9,166 nucleotides of DNA from Porphyromonadaceae bacterium (GTDB lineage: Bacteria > Bacteroidota > Bacteroidia > Bacteroidales > Tannerellaceae): positions 7,235-16,400 of the forward strand of contig DOZP01000344.1 in NCBI GenBank assembly GCA_003517945.1, in the 5' to 3' direction. Positions 6,989 to 9,166 of the stretch are shown here, piece after piece. A program made the position numbers and the translations under genes. How positions within the stretch are numbered: position 1 is the first letter of the stretch; every line of letters starts with the position of its first letter. The notes under the pieces were generated by a model. It saw only the letters and a list, made by a program, of their open reading frames with translations. It did no database searches and was not told the origin of the DNA.

Positions 6989-7465
6989 ATGATTAAACAT
7001 TTGTTGAACAGCAGGATCATTCAACTTTTCATTGTTTCATGTTTTTGTTTTTCATGCGGCAAAGATACCGTTTACAACCAATTTCAACCGATACAGGACA
7101 AAGCCTGGAAAAAACAATCCGAATATTACTTCAAGTTTGAGATAAAGGATCATACCCCCCCCTATCATATCAAGATACAAATACGTAATAACGACATGTA
7201 TCCGTACCAAAACCTTTGGTTACTTTGTAAAGAGGAACAACCGGATGGTATGGTATTGAAAGACACATTGGAATGTATGCTTGCCGATGACTTCGGAAAG
7301 TGGATCGGGAATGGCATAACTCTTTACCAGAGTGAGTTTTCACTACGTACCGACTACCATTTCCCGGATACGGGTACATATACGCTCAACATACGGCACG
7401 GAATGCGCGATGATGTACTGAAAGGCATTGAAGATATCGGATTGTTCATCGAAAAGGCAAAATGA
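6989..7465 (+). CDS. gldH: GldH-like gliding motility lipoprotein
   Basis: A 158-residue predicted lipoprotein. The N-terminus has a basic start, a hydrophobic core (about 10-17) and a cysteine-rich cleavage region (C18, C20, C23). Cys23 aligns with the usual GldH context, a lipid cysteine followed by a short linker and VYxxF/Y (here VYNQF, 28-32). Its own lipobox, C-F-S-C, is poor, while I-V-S-C at 15-18 fits the consensus better, so the acylated residue is uncertain. The mature part looks like a compact beta protein (YYFKFEIKD, HIKIQIRN, TYTLNIRHGM). GldH is needed for gliding in Flavobacterium, but homologues are annotated widely in Bacteroidales not known to glide, where the role is undefined. 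The start follows AAAGGA by 5 nt and lies 2 nt after ricT, suggesting coupled translation. Codons 56-58 contain a C8 run. It is convergent with rodA, the stops being 8 nt apart. Confidence 0.82.
   Translation: MIKHLLNSRIIQLFIVSCFCFSCGKDTVYNQFQPIQDKAWKKQSEYYFKFEIKDHTPPYHIKIQIRNNDMYPYQNLWLLCKEEQPDGMVLKDTLECMLADDFGKWIGNGITLYQSEFSLRTDYHFPDTGTYTLNIRHGMRDDVLKGIEDIGLFIEKAK
7155..7162 (+). repeat. C8 homopolymer tract inside gldH
   Basis: Eight consecutive C encode part of Thr56 and all of Pro57-Pro58. Gaining one C would end the protein after 66 codons (TAA), and losing one would end it after 89 (TGA). Such a tract in a cell-envelope lipoprotein gene is a possible slippage site, but eight bases is near the lower limit for contingency loci, so it may be chance. 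Confidence 0.6.
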
Positions 7466-7473
7466 AATATTAT

Positions 7474-8925
7474 TTACCCCTGTTCTTTTTTTGCAGCGTC
7501 TATTCGCAGAAAAATGAACAATAAAATGGTAAATCCCCACAGGGAAGAACCTCCATAACTGAAGAAAGGTAACGGTATACCAATCACAGGAGTAATGCCA
7601 CATACCATCCCTATATTTACAAACGCATGAAACAGAAAGATAGACACAACACTATACCCATAAACGCGTCCGAAAACGGTCGACTGCCGTTCCGCAAGGA
7701 CTATTAACCGGATCAGAAAAATACCATAGACCAAAAGTACAAAAAAAGACCCGACGAAGCCAAACTCTTCTCCTACCGTACAAAAAATAAAATCGGTATC
7801 CTGTTCCGGCACATATTTCAATTTTGTCTGCGTTCCGTTCAAAAAACCTTTTCCGGAAAAACCTCCCGATCCGATGGCAATCATGGACTGATTGACATTA
7901 TACCCCGCACCGGCAGGATCATCTTCCAATCCCAATGACACCTTTATACGCAGTTGTTGGTGAGGCTTCAAAACATTATTGAATACATAATCAACCGAAA
8001 ACAGGAAAAAGACCGAAATAATCGCAAAAAGAGCTAATAAAGTATACTTCCATACAACTTTTTTGAACGAATACAATACTAAAAATGCGGAAAAACAGAA
8101 AATCAAAGTAATAGAGACCCAGACAAGACTAAACGGGATAAATAAAGATACAACATAACCTGCAATACCGGCGATAAGCGTAATAATCAGCAAATAATTA
8201 CCCGTTTTGCGTTCATTCAACACAAAACGCAACATGACAAATATAATCAGAAGAATCAGGCAACTAATAATCAATTCACTTAGCGGCGTAGCATTCCACA
8301 TAACCCCCTCGTATTTCAATTCAAAAACAAAAAATACGGCGGCACAAAAACTCGTCAATAAAACGTAGCCCGACATCCCCTCACGGTATAAAACCAATAC
8401 AAAAGCCAGGAACACAAGCGCAGACCCTGTTTCTTTCTGCAAAAGAATGCATGCCATCGGAGCCAGGATGATCAACACGGAAATAATAAAATTCTTAACC
8501 GTCAATAAATTAAATTCATACGTATTCATGAACCGGGCAAGTGCAAGCGCTGTCGCAAATTTAGAGAATTCAGCCGGTTGCAGCCGGATAGAAGAAGTAA
8601 TAACAAGCCACGAACGCGAACCTTTTATATCCGGAGCTAATAATATCGTCAGGATAAGCAATATGATCACAAGGCCATAGATCGGATAAGCAAATGTTTC
8701 AAAAAAATTCTTATCAAGCATCATGATCAGGAAAATAAGAACGACAGAAGTTCCGATCCAGATAAGCTGCATACCGGGACGGCCTGACGAATCAAAAAAA
8801 ACCGGATTGTCAAAATCGTAACTTGCTCCGCAAATACTGATCCATCCCGCCGTAACCATAATCATATACAAGATAATGGTAAACCAGTCGACAGACTTCC
8901 ACATACTTATCTTTTTATCCGGCAT
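7474..8925 (-). CDS. rodA: RodA, SEDS-family peptidoglycan glycosyltransferase
   Basis: A 483-residue polytopic inner-membrane protein that polymerises lipid II into glycan strands during lateral wall growth, paired with PBP2. SEDS landmarks are visible: GSRSW (102-106, with the conserved Trp106), QPAEFSKFATALALARF (116-132), QKETGSA (163-169, where many RodA have QPDLGTA), DPAGAGYNVNQSMIAIGSGG (336-355, Asp336 being the expected catalytic acid), PEQDTDFIF (373-381) and PLPFFSYGGSS (451-461). It is longer than E. coli RodA (about 370). Most of the surplus lies between the QKETGSA block and Asp336, where hydrophobic stretches near 216-236, 243-264, 266-287 and 292-314 suggest extra helices. 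The ATG overlaps the mrdA stop by 11 nt. AGAGGA (8936-8931), inside the last mrdA codons, is a good Shine-Dalgarno site 5 nt from the start, implying translational coupling. It converges on gldH with only 8 nt between stops. Confidence 0.95.
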   Translation of the reverse strand: MPDKKISMWKSVDWFTIILYMIMVTAGWISICGASYDFDNPVFFDSSGRPGMQLIWIGTSVVLIFLIMMLDKNFFETFAYPIYGLVIILLILTILLAPDIKGSRSWLVITSSIRLQPAEFSKFATALALARFMNTYEFNLLTVKNFIISVLIILAPMACILLQKETGSALVFLAFVLVLYREGMSGYVLLTSFCAAVFFVFELKYEGVMWNATPLSELIISCLILLIIFVMLRFVLNERKTGNYLLIITLIAGIAGYVVSLFIPFSLVWVSITLIFCFSAFLVLYSFKKVVWKYTLLALFAIISVFFLFSVDYVFNNVLKPHQQLRIKVSLGLEDDPAGAGYNVNQSMIAIGSGGFSGKGFLNGTQTKLKYVPEQDTDFIFCTVGEEFGFVGSFFVLLVYGIFLIRLIVLAERQSTVFGRVYGYSVVSIFLFHAFVNIGMVCGITPVIGIPLPFFSYGGSSLWGFTILLFIFLRIDAAKKEQG

Positions 8926-9166
8926 CGATATCCTCTTCTTCTTTCGGTTTACTAATATAATTTACCGAACCGGGCAGCGTACTCCAATTCTGCATCTGAA
9001 ACTCCAGCCATTTATCACTTTCCGGCACCTCCCCGTATAAATACTTTTCAAGCATCAACCGGGCCACAGGTACGGCAACCCTGGCTCCCGCGCCCCCGTT
9101 TTCAACAAACACGGCTATCGCCACTTTCGGATTATTCATCGGCGCAAAGGCAATACATGCCGAATG
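8915..9166 (-). CDS. mrdA: Penicillin-binding protein 2 (transpeptidase), C-terminal fragment
   Basis: Only the last 83 codons are visible; the gene continues past the right edge of the window, so its start and the SxxK, SxN and KTG active-site motifs are not seen. The visible part opens with HSACIAFAP and continues MNNPKVAIAVFVENGG, the conserved strand and turn that follow the KTG motif in class B penicillin-binding proteins (typically H-S-x-x-I-G/A-F-A-P). An amphipathic helix comes next (VAVPVARLMLEKYL), then a short tail ending in the acidic EEEDIDAG. The next gene on the same strand is rodA, overlapping by 11 nt, which identifies this as the elongasome PBP2 (mrdA/pbpA) and not the FtsI division protein. 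PBP2 cross-links glycan strands made by RodA. The ATG at 9139-9137 is internal to the domain and is not the start. Confidence 0.92.
   Translation of the reverse strand, partial: HSACIAFAPMNNPKVAIAVFVENGGAGARVAVPVARLMLEKYLYGEVPESDKWLEFQMQNWSTLPGSVNYISKPKEEEDIDAG

Noticed and set aside
7462..7524. 20-codon frame overlapping the gldH stop (ATGA), reading like a signal peptide ending in SQKNEQ
   Set aside because: It has almost nothing after the hydrophobic stretch, lies antisense to the conserved end of rodA from 7474 onward, and is most simply the mirror of that coding sequence.

Overview
The window looks like a chromosomal housekeeping stretch from a member of the order Bacteroidales (Bacteroidota). 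Three things point there. Promoters match the Bacteroidota -7 consensus TAnnTTTG and most starts lack a strong Shine-Dalgarno site. The gene content (serine palmitoyltransferase, a PSP1/RicT protein, a GldH lipoprotein and a long RodA) is typical of the group. Base composition is moderately AT-rich. The genus cannot be fixed by eye. No tRNA, rRNA, CRISPR array, insertion sequence or phage gene was seen, and every gene inside the window is intact.

Layout. (1) 17-2473, minus: complete ATP-dependent protease Lon, with a well-formed promoter just upstream. (2) About 300 nt of intergenic DNA holds the lon promoter, a perfect A/T inverted repeat over its -33 box, an unexplained 10-bp hairpin and the promoter of the divergent gene. 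(3) 2773-3483, plus: tRNA1(Val) m6A37 methyltransferase of the TrmN6/YfiC type. (4) 3521-4492, minus: lipid kinase of the diacylglycerol/sphingosine kinase fold, convergent with trmN. (5) A 125-nt divergent promoter region. (6) 4618-7465, plus: a tight three-gene operon, spt - ricT - gldH, with gaps of 17 and 2 nt. (7) 7474-9166, minus: rodA, and upstream of it the C-terminal end of the PBP2 gene (mrdA), which runs off the window. The two overlap by 11 nt and converge on gldH.

How they fit together. The lipid kinase and serine palmitoyltransferase are transcribed back to back. Bacteroidales make sphingolipids, so a role for the kinase on sphingoid bases is a reasonable but untested inference. 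RodA (glycan polymerase) and PBP2 (transpeptidase) form the usual elongasome pair. Lon (protein quality control), TrmN (tRNA modification) and RicT (probable RNA-processing factor with an Fe-S type cysteine set) are housekeeping proteins with no clear link to these.

I see no convincing undescribed multi-gene system. The items most worth a second look are the divergent kinase/spt pair, the C8 tract inside the lipoprotein gene gldH, the six-cysteine RicT with its lysine-rich tail, and the apparent extra membrane helices in RodA.
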